From: Sphingomonas sp. AR_OL41
GTDB lineage: Bacteria > Pseudomonadota > Alphaproteobacteria > Sphingomonadales > Sphingomonadaceae
Reading direction: 5' to 3'
DNA length: 64,000 bases
Assembly: GCF_029911635.1 (NCBI RefSeq)
Contig: NZ_JARYTI010000005.1
Span: 62,001 to 126,000, forward strand
Shown here: piece by piece, positions 55,161 to 62,915 of the stretch
Numbering within the stretch: the first letter of the stretch is position 1
Layout of the letters: each line of letters begins with the position of its first letter
Translations under genes and position numbers: made by a program
The notes under the pieces: model-generated
The model's database searches: none
Told to the model about the DNA's origin: nothing
The model's input: the letters and a program-made list of their open reading frames with translations, nothing else

Positions 55161-56135
55161 ATGTTCACCCGCCGCAGCGCGGTCGTCGCGCTTGGCATCG
55201 GCATCGCCGGTGCCGCCATCATTGCGGATGCGCGCGCGGCGCCCAGTTATGATGATCCCGACGACCTCTACCAAGCGCTCCGCGACCAGCCAGCCGAGCG
55301 GATCGTCCTGCCGGGCGGAGAGATCGCGCTGGTCTTTGCCGATGGTGCCCCGGGGCTCGATCGCGACCGCGTTCGCGCCTGGGTGCGGGAGGGCGCTGAT
55401 GCGGTCACCCGTTACTTCGGGCGCTTTCCGGTAAAGCATTACGGCCTGCTCGTAATCGCCGGCGACGGCGACGCGGTCGGCCACGCCACGACGTTCGGCT
55501 ATGCCGGATCGGCGACACGGATCTATGTCGGACGGTCCGCCGACCGCGTCGCCTTCGCGCGCGACTGGGTCCTAACGCATGAGATGCTGCATGCCGCCCT
55601 GCCCGACCTGCCGCGGCGCGCGCTCTGGCTGCAGGAAGGCAACGCCACCTATGTCGAACCGATCGCCCGCGCACAGGCCGGCTACCTTTCGGCGAGCGAA
55701 GTCTGGCGCCAGTCGCTGGCCGGCATGCAGAAGGGCGAACCCGAACCGAATGATGGCGGCATGGACGGCACGAGAAGCTGGGCCAGGCTCTATTGGGGCG
55801 GCGCGACCTTCTGGCTACAGGCAGAAATCGACATAGCGCGTGCGAGCGCCGGCCGGCACTCCCTGCAGGACGCAATGCGCGCGATCAACCGACAAAGCGG
55901 CGGCAACAGCGCCGACTGGACGCCCGAGCAGCTGATGGCTGCCGGCGACGCCGCGACGGGCACCGAGGCGCTCAGCCGCCTCTACACGCGCTTCGCCAGC
56001 GAACGCGCCACGACCGACCTGGGCGCCCTGTTCGCGCGCCTTGGCGTGGTTGAGCGAGGCGGTTGGGTGATGTTCGACGATACCGCGCCGCTCGCCGAAC
56101 TACGTCGCAAGCTCACCCGCCCACGCGCCGGCTGA
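55161..56135 (+). CDS. Exported zincin-type peptidase-like protein
   Basis: A 324-residue protein with a twin-Arg-like leader (MFTRRSAVVALGIGIAGAAI). Residues 140-144 read HEMLH and Glu159 lies in LQEGNATYVEP, the HExxH-x14-E pattern of gluzincin-like metallopeptidases. The rest is not assigned to a named family. It is the last gene of the SigF-promoter operon with two thioredoxins and CcdA. It could process an exported protein under metal stress (inference). Confidence 0.75.
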   Translation: MFTRRSAVVALGIGIAGAAIIADARAAPSYDDPDDLYQALRDQPAERIVLPGGEIALVFADGAPGLDRDRVRAWVREGADAVTRYFGRFPVKHYGLLVIAGDGDAVGHATTFGYAGSATRIYVGRSADRVAFARDWVLTHEMLHAALPDLPRRALWLQEGNATYVEPIARAQAGYLSASEVWRQSLAGMQKGEPEPNDGGMDGTRSWARLYWGGATFWLQAEIDIARASAGRHSLQDAMRAINRQSGGNSADWTPEQLMAAGDAATGTEALSRLYTRFASERATTDLGALFARLGVVERGGWVMFDDTAPLAELRRKLTRPRAG

Positions 56136-56299
56136 CCTGGGCCGCCAGAGTCGGCGCGCCTCGCGGTAAGACGGTCGCGACCCGTCAAGCCGTCGGCCCG
56201 GCGCAGCACCGCAGCATGCGCCTGCCGATCAGGGCAACAGCACCAGCTTACTCACGGTACCGCGTTGTTCGGACGCCCAGTGCGCCTAACCCATACGCT

Positions 56300-56560
56300 C
56301 CAGCGGTCAGGAGCCGCAGATCGTGACGCTCAGCTCGCCGCACATGGTGAGGTCGAACATGGTCAGGTCGAACAAGGCGCCGAGCTCGGCGCTGAGGCTC
56401 GCCGGGGTCAGCTGCAGTGCAAGCGCGAACCCGGTCGCGCGGACAACCGGGCTCCCGCTACAGACGGCGGGCGGACGATTCAGGTACGGAGCGCCTCGAG
56501 CACGGACGACATTGCGATGAGGCAAGGTTCGCCCGCCACTTTCTTCCGCACGAAGTACTT
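56300..56560 (-). pseudogene. Decayed fragment of a DUF1223-type gene
   Basis: On the minus strand the stretch before 56540 reads GGRTLPHRNVVR-like in one frame, as in the intact DUF1223 gene (57602-58336), and the DNA around 56510-56540 matches 57745-57790. A second block, around 56427-56466 (CCCGCTACAGACGG), matches 57576-57613. The sequence between is missing. It also carries a short tandem repeat (CATGGTGAGGTCGAA type) at 56342-56371. The rest of the 532-bp gap from 56136 to 56667 shows no gene. Confidence 0.65.
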
Positions 56561-56667
56561 GACCGTGTACGCAAGATTGCGGACGAGCAGTATCGGGGCT
56601 CAGCGCGGAACGCGATTTCAGCGATCGGGTGGCCGAGGCGTTCGAAGCTCTTATGGGAGATCGCATT

Positions 56668-56859
56668 TTGTCCGACACCAACGCAACGCGCGCACAACTC
56701 GATGAACGAATCGCGATCATCGAGGATAACCTGCGTGACCTGGTGGAACAGGCGGCGGCCTATTCCGGCGGCAACGACGAGGAGCGGTCCTCAGACCGCA
56801 TCGCCGCACAGCAACAGGAACTCGACGCCTTGAAGAAGGAGCGCGACGCGCTGCGCTGA
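56668..56859 (+). CDS. Small coiled-coil protein, conserved in sphingomonads
   Basis: A 63-residue protein beginning at TTG with GGGAGA 8 bases upstream; the resulting N-terminus (M)SDTNATRAQLDERI fits small proteins I know from sphingomonads. The body is a predicted coiled coil (IAIIEDNLRDLVEQAAAYSGG, QQQELDALKKERDAL). Function unknown. Longer starts at ATG 56653 or GTG 56629 are possible but less supported. Confidence 0.6.
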   Translation: MSDTNATRAQLDERIAIIEDNLRDLVEQAAAYSGGNDEERSSDRIAAQQQELDALKKERDALR

Positions 56860-56912
56860 TGACGTGCGGCCTGCCTCGATCGCATTGACACAACAAAAGT
56901 GCTGGCCTGGGG

Positions 56913-57425
56913 ATGATCCCGAAGTTCGACGAGCGCGGCTATCAGCCCGCGGGCCAGCTTGATGCGAGTTGGTTGGAGTTTGCCGACCGCTACGCGATCA
57001 CCGACCATCGCCGGGCGCTGACTGTTACCAAGCAGCAGCGCGACCGACTTACGGAGGCGCTGGCGACGCTGGGCGACCGGCGCACGGTTGATCCCCTGCA
57101 GCGCGCCCGGATCGCCGCGCTCGAAGCGGATATCAGCAAGCTCGATGCCGAGGTCTCGCATTATCTCGCGGCCGTCTCGGGCCAGTTGGATTTCGGCGGC
57201 ATCGGGCATGTCGCAACCGTGGGCGACGACCTCATATCAGCGCGGATTGCGGTGGGTCTTTCACAGGAGGAGTTGGCCGCCAGGGTCGGCTCCAGGGCCC
57301 AGCAGATCCAGCGTTACGAGCGCGACCATTATATGAAGGCAAGCCTGAAGACGCTGACCAAGGTCGCCTCGGCAATCGTCGCGTCGCACCGCGAGCGCGA
57401 AGAGGAGGCGCGCGTCGCGCAATAG
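56913..57425 (+). CDS. XRE-family helix-turn-helix protein
   Basis: A 170-residue regulator. The first ~95 residues form charged helices (QQRDRLTEALATLGDRRTVDPLQRARIAALEADI), followed by a C-terminal HTH_3 domain (LISARIAVGLSQEELAARVGSRAQQIQRYE). The unusual order, with the HTH at the C-terminus, resembles antitoxin-type or phage-type XRE proteins, but no partner toxin is seen next to it. A 10-bp hairpin ends the gene. Confidence 0.82.
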   Translation: MIPKFDERGYQPAGQLDASWLEFADRYAITDHRRALTVTKQQRDRLTEALATLGDRRTVDPLQRARIAALEADISKLDAEVSHYLAAVSGQLDFGGIGHVATVGDDLISARIAVGLSQEELAARVGSRAQQIQRYERDHYMKASLKTLTKVASAIVASHREREEEARVAQ

Positions 57426-57444
57426 GCCGACGTTTCGGCCTATT
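57421..57444 (+). terminator. Hairpin at end of XRE gene
   Basis: A perfect 10-base inverted repeat (AATAGGCCGA / TCGGCCTATT) with a 4-base loop; the gene's stop codon lies in the first arm. No T-tract follows. Confidence 0.55.
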
Positions 57445-57601
57445 CAGCTAGCCGCGACGGCGCCGATCGGCACGATCACGCGGGTGTCCAGCCGGACCAG
57501 CACGGGCGGCCTCGGCGGGTGCCCATCGGCGGACCGAGCCGAGCGAGCAGAACCCGCGAACCGGCCAGCATTTTTGCCGGTCGTGCGGAGAACGACGCCC
57601 G

Positions 57602-58336
57602 CTACAGACGGTGAGCGGCAAGGATTTTGCCACCGCTGCCCTCCTGCACAAGCACGGCCTCGCGCAGGCCGGTTGGGGGTAATTGGGCGATCCGGTAGGA
57701 TTGCGCGCGGCCGGTCCACGTGCCGAGTGCTTCGAGCGAACGAACGACATTGCGGTGCGGCAGGGTTCGCCCGCCGTTTTCGCCAGCACGGATCGGCACC
57801 AGCTGGGTCCGGGGATCGTAGCGAACCAGCCAGATGGTCGCCGCTCGGGCGGCGCTCCCGGCGGCAATGGTCACGCCGCCGGCGGTGCTCGAGATCGCCG
57901 GACCGGCTTCGCCGCGGCCGCTGCGCCGGATGACCGCCGCGAGCTGCTGCGCGTCATTGCCGACCACGGTATCGCGACCATCCACGATCACTTGCGGCGT
58001 CGCGACCTGGCCACGCCCGCCGGCGCGGGCATAGTCCCATTGCCGCGCGGTGAAAGCGGGCTGCGCGAAGGTGTCTTTCCAGCCCAGCTGATCCCAATAG
58101 GTCACGGCGAAATTCAAGGCGAGGATATCGGGGCGATCGGCGATCGCGTTGAGGTTCGCATTCGCCGGCGGGCAGCTCGAGCATCCCTGGCTTTCGAACA
58201 GTTCGACGACCGTCGGGTGCGCCGCATCCGCCGCGCCTGCGGCGGCCGGAAAGAACGAACCGGTAGCGACCAGCAGGGCCGCCAGCGTGGTGCCGGCACC
58301 CGCGGCCAGGCTCAGGCGAGGGGAAATTCCAGTCAT
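57602..58336 (-). CDS. DUF1223 exported thioredoxin-fold-like protein
   Basis: A 244-residue exported protein: leader LSLAAGAGTTLAALLVATGSFFPAAAGA, then VVELFESQGCSSCPPANANLNAIADRPD, the CxxC-containing start of DUF1223, VTYWDQLGWKDTFA, and near the end GGRTLPHRNVVRSLEALGTWTG. Function unknown. Start at 58336 chosen because GGAG stands 7 bases before it; it overlaps the araC stop (TGATG). It is controlled with araC by the SigF-type promoter at 59336. A fragment of a second copy lies at 56.3 kb. Confidence 0.88.
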   Translation of the reverse strand: MTGISPRLSLAAGAGTTLAALLVATGSFFPAAAGAADAAHPTVVELFESQGCSSCPPANANLNAIADRPDILALNFAVTYWDQLGWKDTFAQPAFTARQWDYARAGGRGQVATPQVIVDGRDTVVGNDAQQLAAVIRRSGRGEAGPAISSTAGGVTIAAGSAARAATIWLVRYDPRTQLVPIRAGENGGRTLPHRNVVRSLEALGTWTGRAQSYRIAQLPPTGLREAVLVQEGSGGKILAAHRL

Positions 58337-59280
58337 CAACATTCTCCGGCTTGCGAAAGGGAATGGCGCAATGCCGTGACATCGCGCCGCGCGCCGGTGC
58401 GCCCCTGGCGAAGACCCGCGCGACGAAAGCTGCTGGGATCCGCGCCGTAGGCGGCGGCGAAGGCACGGCTGAAATGGCTGCGGCTGGCAAAGCCGATATT
58501 GGCGGCAATCATCTTAACCGGGAGCCGGGTGCCGCTCAGCAGATTCGCGCCTTGCTGCAGGCGCGTCCGAGCGACGAAGGCCATGGGTGTCATCGCGAGG
58601 GTAGCGCTGAACTCTCTCGCAAAGGCGGACCGGCTCATCGAGGCCACACCGGCGAGGCTGGACACATTATGGGGCGCCGCCGGATTGGCGATCACCGCAG
58701 CGATCGCCTTGCGGAGGCGCGGGTCGCGAAGCGCGCCGAACAGACCTCGATCTGCTTCGCTGCGGGAAAGCGTCCGCCGCAACGCCATCACGATGCAGAC
58801 CTTCATCAGGGCGTCGGCCAGTGTTCGCGACCCATATTCCGCGCCTGCAAACTCGGCGACCATCAGGCGACAGCTGTCGGCGATGAACGGAGAGTCGCCC
58901 AGGCCCTCGATGATCGGCCGGGCGACCGAGTCCAGGAGTCCGAACGTACCGCTCACCCGCGCCGCGATCGTGCCGGTTGCTATAAACAGGTCCTGATCGG
59001 CACCGAACTCCGCGGTCCCCGCGCCAGGCTCAACCTCGCTGGCCGGCCTGATCGTACGCTCAAGACCGGGTGGCAAGAGTATCAGCGTGTCCCGTCCGCA
59101 CAGGATAACAGGCTGGCAGGCAACCTCCAGGCACATCGTCCCGACAAGAACATAATAGACCTCGATACCTGCGCCGCGGTTCCCGGTGAGCGCATGCCCG
59201 CGCTTCAAAGTCAGCGACAGGAAGCGTTGCACGGAGACGCGCATTGGCGTCAGCATCATGTCGAATTCGGATTCGTTCAT
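58336..59280 (-). CDS. AraC-family transcriptional regulator
   Basis: A 314-residue regulator: an N-terminal cupin-type ligand domain (VYYVLVGTMCLEVACQPVILCGRDTLILLPPG) and a C-terminal AraC double HTH (SSLAGVASMSRSAFAREFSATLAMTPMAFVARTRLQQGANLL, then AANIGFASRSHFSRAFAAAYGADPSSFR). Start 59280 has GGAGGACCC before it. A perfect SigF-type promoter lies 31 bases upstream, so the gene is in a metal-stress cascade; its targets are unknown. Confidence 0.9.
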   Translation of the reverse strand: MNESEFDMMLTPMRVSVQRFLSLTLKRGHALTGNRGAGIEVYYVLVGTMCLEVACQPVILCGRDTLILLPPGLERTIRPASEVEPGAGTAEFGADQDLFIATGTIAARVSGTFGLLDSVARPIIEGLGDSPFIADSCRLMVAEFAGAEYGSRTLADALMKVCIVMALRRTLSRSEADRGLFGALRDPRLRKAIAAVIANPAAPHNVSSLAGVASMSRSAFAREFSATLAMTPMAFVARTRLQQGANLLSGTRLPVKMIAANIGFASRSHFSRAFAAAYGADPSSFRRAGLRQGRTGARRDVTALRHSLSQAGEC

Positions 59281-59310
59281 CGGGTCCTCCGAACGACAAC
59301 TTCGTCAGCG

Positions 59311-59336
59311 CGGGGCCGTCGGTTACAGTTGCCGGT
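59311..59336 (-). promoter_or_regulatory. SigF-type promoter before araC-DUF1223
   Basis: On the minus strand GTAACC (59336-59331), 16 bases, then CGAA (59314-59311). The araC start is 31 bases downstream with a good ribosome site between. Confidence 0.78.
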
Positions 59337-59645
59337 CGATCCCGAACAATTTGTCGGGCGACCAGGCGCCGCCGCCCCGCGCGATCCGCGTAGGCAATGA
59401 CACCGCCGAACTGAGATGTGTCGACCAGGCATCGGGACAGACCAAGATCTCGATTGCCAGCGTCATGCCGAGACGTCGTGCGACGATCGTTGGGGGGACG
59501 ACGATCGCCGCACGGGAGGCGGGAGACCGCAGGCGAACGGTCTCGATCGTCATCCGCGGGAGGGCGAGGTGCGGTTACAGCGAAAGCCGCGATAGTATCT
59601 TCGCCCCGCGAGACAAAAGAGGTCTCGCGATTTGGACGGTTCAAT
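59337..59645. other. Gap between araC and sigF units
   Basis: About 310 bases without a supported gene. It holds one imperfect SigF-like site on the minus strand (GTAACC 59578-59573, 16 bases, CGGA 59556-59553). A 76-codon minus-strand frame from ATG 59553 is open but not family-like and would begin at that element, so it is not called. Confidence 0.5.
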
Positions 59646-59671
59646 GTAACCAGCGGGCGAGACGGCGCGAA
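59646..59671 (+). promoter_or_regulatory. SigF-type autoregulatory promoter before sigF
   Basis: GTAACC at 59646-59651, 16 bases, then CGAA at 59668-59671. The sigF start codon follows at 59690 after AGGAG. Confidence 0.82.
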
Positions 59672-59689
59672 TGGACATCAGGAGTTCAC

Positions 59690-60223
59690 GTGCCGGCGAC
59701 TGAACAACAACTGCGGGCGATGATGCTCGGCGGTCTCTCCGGAGACGCCAAAGCATATCGGGCTCTGCTCGATATCCTCGCACCGTTGCTGCGCTCCTTT
59801 TTTAGCCGCCGCCTTCGCGGCGCCGCGGAAGATGTCGAGGACCTCGTGCAGGAAACACTCATTCCTCTCCACACCAGGCGTGCAACCTACGACACAAGCC
59901 AGCCCTTCACCGCCTGGGCTTATGCGGTCGCACGCTACAAGATGGTCGACCATTTCCGCCGACGGCGGGTGACCGTTTCGATCGAGGGACTCGAGGAGAT
60001 CCTGGCGGCCGAGGGGTTCGAGGACGCTTTGTCGGCGCGGATGGACGTCGACAGCCTGCTCGAGACGCTCCCGCCAAAGCAGGCGCGCGTGATTCGCGAG
60101 ACCAAGGTCGATGGCCTCAGTGTCGCCGAAGCTGCCGACCGCAATAATATGAGCGCATCCGATGTGAAGATTTCGGTGCACCGCGGACTGAAATCGCTCG
60201 CCGCCCGACTGGGACTTTCGTGA
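59690..60223 (+). CDS. sigF: ECF sigma factor, SigF type
   Basis: A 177-residue ECF sigma factor. Region 2 contains RLRGAAEDVEDLVQETLIPLHTRRATYDTSQPFTAWAYAVARYKMVDHFRRRR; region 4 contains LPPKQARVIRETKVDGLSVAEAADRNNMSASDVKISVHRGLKSLA. The HTRRATYDTSQPFTAWAYAIARYK-like region is characteristic of the group that pairs with DUF1109 anti-sigma factors. GTG 59690 with AGGAG upstream is the only good start. It overlaps nrsF. Its own promoter carries the consensus it probably recognises. Confidence 0.9.
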   Translation: MPATEQQLRAMMLGGLSGDAKAYRALLDILAPLLRSFFSRRLRGAAEDVEDLVQETLIPLHTRRATYDTSQPFTAWAYAVARYKMVDHFRRRRVTVSIEGLEEILAAEGFEDALSARMDVDSLLETLPPKQARVIRETKVDGLSVAEAADRNNMSASDVKISVHRGLKSLAARLGLS

Positions 60224-60864
60224 TGAACACCGATGACCTGATCGCTTCGCTCACGGCCGGCGTCCGCCCGCTCGCGCACCACGCGGTCGAGCGCCGCCTC
60301 GGCGCGGCACTTGCCCTTGGCGGCGCGATCACTGCGGTGATGGTGGTGCTCGGCCTCGGCCTGCGCGCCGATTTCGCGACCGCCGTCCATGGCTACGCCA
60401 TCTGGATGAAATGGGCCTATACGCTGTCGCTCGGCGTGATCGCGATCCTGGCGACGCGCCACCTCGCCCGGCCGGAGGCGACGCGCAGCGACTGGCTATG
60501 GCTGCTCGTCATACCCGTTGGCCTGCTCGCCGCCATCGCCGCGACCGAACTCGCCCGCGCACCGCAATCGCACTGGCTGGCGATGTGGCTCCGCGACAGC
60601 TGGCGGCAATGCTCGATGCGCGTTCTGATATTGTCGGTGCCGATCTTCGCCGGGTTTATCTGGGCGTTCCGGCGCTTTGCGCCGACACGGCTGCGCCTGA
60701 CGGGCGCTGCGGCCGGGCTCGCATCGGGTGGCTGCGCCGCGCTGCTCTACAGCTTCCACTGCGGAGAGACTTCCGCTGTCTTCGTGCTCACCTGGTACAC
60801 GCTGGGCATGGTCGCCGCCGCGGGCCTCGGGGCGCTCGCCGGGCCGCGCTTGCTGCGCTGGTAG
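60223..60864 (+). CDS. nrsF: Anti-sigma factor NrsF (DUF1109)
   Basis: A 213-residue membrane protein with six predicted helices and the DUF1109 fold. Counting from ATG 60223, Cys130 lies in SWRQCSMRVL and Cys180 in YSFHCGETSAVF. These agree with the two cysteines I recall as needed for metal sensing in Caulobacter NrsF. It keeps SigF at the membrane until metal or oxidant modifies those cysteines. GTG 60220 directly before is an alternative start. Confidence 0.9.
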   Translation: MNTDDLIASLTAGVRPLAHHAVERRLGAALALGGAITAVMVVLGLGLRADFATAVHGYAIWMKWAYTLSLGVIAILATRHLARPEATRSDWLWLLVIPVGLLAAIAATELARAPQSHWLAMWLRDSWRQCSMRVLILSVPIFAGFIWAFRRFAPTRLRLTGAAAGLASGGCAALLYSFHCGETSAVFVLTWYTLGMVAAAGLGALAGPRLLRW

Positions 60865-60884
60865 AAATTCGTGCGGCGCGGGCT

Positions 60885-60910
60885 GTAACCTGATCGCCCG
60901 CGCCACCGAA
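60885..60910 (+). promoter_or_regulatory. SigF-type promoter before bufABC
   Basis: GTAACC at 60885-60890, 16 bases, then CGAA at 60907-60910. The bufA start lies 44 bases downstream after GGAGAC. Confidence 0.82.
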
Positions 60911-60953
60911 TGGGAGAGTGCCACTTCGGCAAACCTATTCGGAGACAAGCTCA

Positions 60954-61210
60954 TGATCAGTTTCAAAGCCGCCAGCATCGCCAGCAGCGTCGCCCTCGTC
61001 GCGATTGCCGGCGTTGCGGTAGCGGCACCCGCCCAGGCCGCCGGCAAGGTCGTTCACTGCTACGGCGTGAACAGCTGCAAGGGCACGTCGGACTGCAAGT
61101 CGGGCGCACATGAGTGCAAGGGCCAGAACGAGTGCAAGGGCCAGGGCTTCAAGGCGCTGACCACCAAGGCCTGCAAGGCACAGGGCGGCAGCCTGACCGA
61201 GCCGAAGTAA
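60954..61210 (+). CDS. bufA: Bufferin-type RiPP precursor (Cys-rich)
   Basis: An 85-residue precursor: a signal-peptide-like leader (MISFKAASIASSVALVAIAGVAVAAPAQAA) then a ~55-residue core with six cysteines at 36, 42, 48, 55, 61 and 74, mostly in C-K-G/S/A context (VHCYGVNSCKG, SDCKSG, HECKGQ, NECKGQG, KACKAQ). DUF692 enzymes convert such cysteines to metal-chelating five-membered rings in bufferins of Caulobacter. The mature peptide is exported and binds copper. No housekeeping family fits. Precursor, enzyme and partner order is as in known buf loci. Confidence 0.85.
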
Positions 61211-61242
61211 TTTCGCAGGCCCGGACTCCCGGTCGGGCCAAC

Positions 61243-61300
61243 GACACCGGGGCCATCCGATCGCAAGAGCGACGGAGTGGCCCCGTGCTGTCCCCTTTTT
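61243..61300 (+). terminator. Hairpin plus T-run between bufA and bufB
   Basis: Arms CACCGGGGCCA (61245-61255) and TGGCCCCGTG (61278-61287) pair around a variable loop, followed by TTTTT at 61296-61300. This has the form of a partial terminator and would let the precursor be made in excess over the enzymes. Confidence 0.6.
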
Positions 61301-61321
61301 CCGCCTCTGATGGTGAGCCCG

Positions 61322-62161
61322 ATGCCCGAGCCTATCGCGCCTTTCCGCGGCTTCGGCCTCGGCCTGCGCCCACAACATTATGACGACTTTCTGACGCGGC
61401 CGCTGCCGCTCGATTTCGTCGAGGTCATTTCCGAGAATTTCATGGTCGATGGTGGCCGCCCGCTGGTGATGCTCGAACGCATCCGCGAGCGCTGTCCGGT
61501 CGCGCTGCACGGCGTGTCGATGTCGATCGGATCCGCCGACGGCCTGGACGAGGAACATCTGCGCCGCCTGTGCTCGCTCGCCGACCGGATCGATCCGCTC
61601 TGGGTCTCCGATCATCTGTGCTGGACCGGTTATGGCGGCTTCAATTCGCACGACCTGCTTCCCCTGCCCTATACCGACGAGGCGATGGAGGTGGTGTGCG
61701 CCAATATCCACCACGCCCAGGAAGCGCTTGGCCGCGCACTCGTCATCGAGAACCCGTCGAGCTACCTCACCTTTCCTGGGTCGAACCGGACCGAATGGCA
61801 ATTCATCGCCGAGATGGCAGCGCGTACCGGCTGTTATCTGTTGCTCGATGTGAACAACATCTTCGTAAGCGCGAGCAATCACGGCTTCGACCCGATCGCC
61901 TATCTCGACGGCATTCCCGGCGATCGGGTGCGCCAGATGCACCTCGCCGGGCACAGCCAGGGCAAGAACCTGCTGATCGACACGCATGACGCGCCGGTGC
62001 CTGATCCGGTCTGGGCCCTTTACGCAGAGGCTTGCGCCCGGTTCGGTCCGACGGCGACGATGATCGAGCGCGACGACCGCATCCCACCGCTCGACGACCT
62101 CCTGGTCGAGCTTGCCATCGCCCGCGAGATCGCCGGCGTGCGCGAGGCGGTCGCCGCATGA
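61322..62161 (+). CDS. bufB: DUF692 multinuclear iron oxygenase (MNIO), bufferin maturase
   Basis: A 279-residue TIM-barrel protein of the DUF692 family. Metal-ligand regions can be placed in [71 protein letters not shown] and [10 protein letters not shown]. Relatives (MbnB, BufB) oxidise precursor cysteines using a two- or three-iron cluster and O2. ATG 61322 is the best start, but its ribosome site is weak and earlier starts (61310 and above) are possible. It overlaps bufC by ATGA. Confidence 0.92.
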   Translation: MPEPIAPFRGFGLGLRPQHYDDFLTRPLPLDFVEVISENFMVDGGRPLVMLERIRERCPVALHGVSMSIGSADGLDEEHLRRLCSLADRIDPLWVSDHLCWTGYGGFNSHDLLPLPYTDEAMEVVCANIHHAQEALGRALVIENPSSYLTFPGSNRTEWQFIAEMAARTGCYLLLDVNNIFVSASNHGFDPIAYLDGIPGDRVRQMHLAGHSQGKNLLIDTHDAPVPDPVWALYAEACARFGPTATMIERDDRIPPLDDLLVELAIAREIAGVREAVAA

Positions 62162-62904
62162 GTCTCGCCAGCATGCAGCGCGATTTCACTGCCTGGCTGG
62201 TCGATGCGCCGAACCATGTCGCGCGCCATCTCGGCGCGAGCGCTGAAGACGGGCTTGCCGTCTATCACCATGCCTATCGTGCCCAGCTGGTCGACTGCCT
62301 GCGCGACACTCATGAGAAATGCGCCGCCTGGCTCGGCGAGGATGCGTTCCAGCAGGCGGCGCTGCACCATATCGAACGGCACCCGCCCAAGAGCTGGACG
62401 CTCGGCCGCTACGGCCACGACTTCGCCGCGTCCCTCTCGACGCTTTATCCCGATGATCGCGAAGTCGCGGAGCTGGCCTGGCTCGACTCCACGCTGCGAC
62501 AGGCATTCGATGGTCCCGACGCCGCGCCGGTGGATCTTGCCACCTTGCCCGAACTCGACTGGGAAACTGCCATCCTGCGCTTCGTGCCGACGCTGACGAT
62601 CGGCCGGTCGCTTACGAACAGCGCGGCGATCTGGTCGGCAATCGCCCAAGGGGAGACCCCGCCAACGGCGGAGATGTTGCCGCGCGCGGGCGCGCTGCTG
62701 GTCTGGCGCCGCGACCTGTCGCCGCATTTCCGCAGCATCGAGGCGCACGAGCAAATAGTGCTGACGCTCGCCCTTGCTGGCAGGCCCTTCGGGGCGCTGT
62801 GTGGCACTCTGGTCGATGAACTCGGAGAAGAAGCCGGGGCGGCCGCGGCCGCCGAGCTGCTCCGCACCTGGCTTGGTGACGGTCTGATCACCGAGATCGC
62901 CTGA
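62158..62904 (+). CDS. bufC: DUF2063 partner protein (RRE-like), bufferin maturation
   Basis: A 248-residue protein: an N-terminal DUF2063 domain ([46 protein letters not shown]) and a C-terminal winged-helix-like part ([25 protein letters not shown]) that probably recognises the precursor peptide and presents it to BufB. Start overlaps the bufB stop. With it the bufABC set is complete. Confidence 0.9.
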   Translation: MSLASMQRDFTAWLVDAPNHVARHLGASAEDGLAVYHHAYRAQLVDCLRDTHEKCAAWLGEDAFQQAALHHIERHPPKSWTLGRYGHDFAASLSTLYPDDREVAELAWLDSTLRQAFDGPDAAPVDLATLPELDWETAILRFVPTLTIGRSLTNSAAIWSAIAQGETPPTAEMLPRAGALLVWRRDLSPHFRSIEAHEQIVLTLALAGRPFGALCGTLVDELGEEAGAAAAAELLRTWLGDGLITEIA

Positions 62905-62915
62905 CCCTAGCGGGT

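Noticed and set aside
57444..57520. CcdB-toxin-like end (LDTRVIVPIGAVAAS) on the minus strand next to an XRE gene
   Set aside because: Only ~15 residues resemble CcdB, with no start, full domain or partner; too little for a toxin-antitoxin call.
59323..59553. 76-codon minus-strand frame between araC and sigF
   Set aside because: Its start coincides with the -10 of an imperfect SigF-like site, so a transcript from there could not include it; no family match.
59553..59578. Minus-strand GTAACC-N16-CGGA
   Set aside because: One mismatch in the -10 and ~270 bases from the next start; noted but not counted in the regulon.
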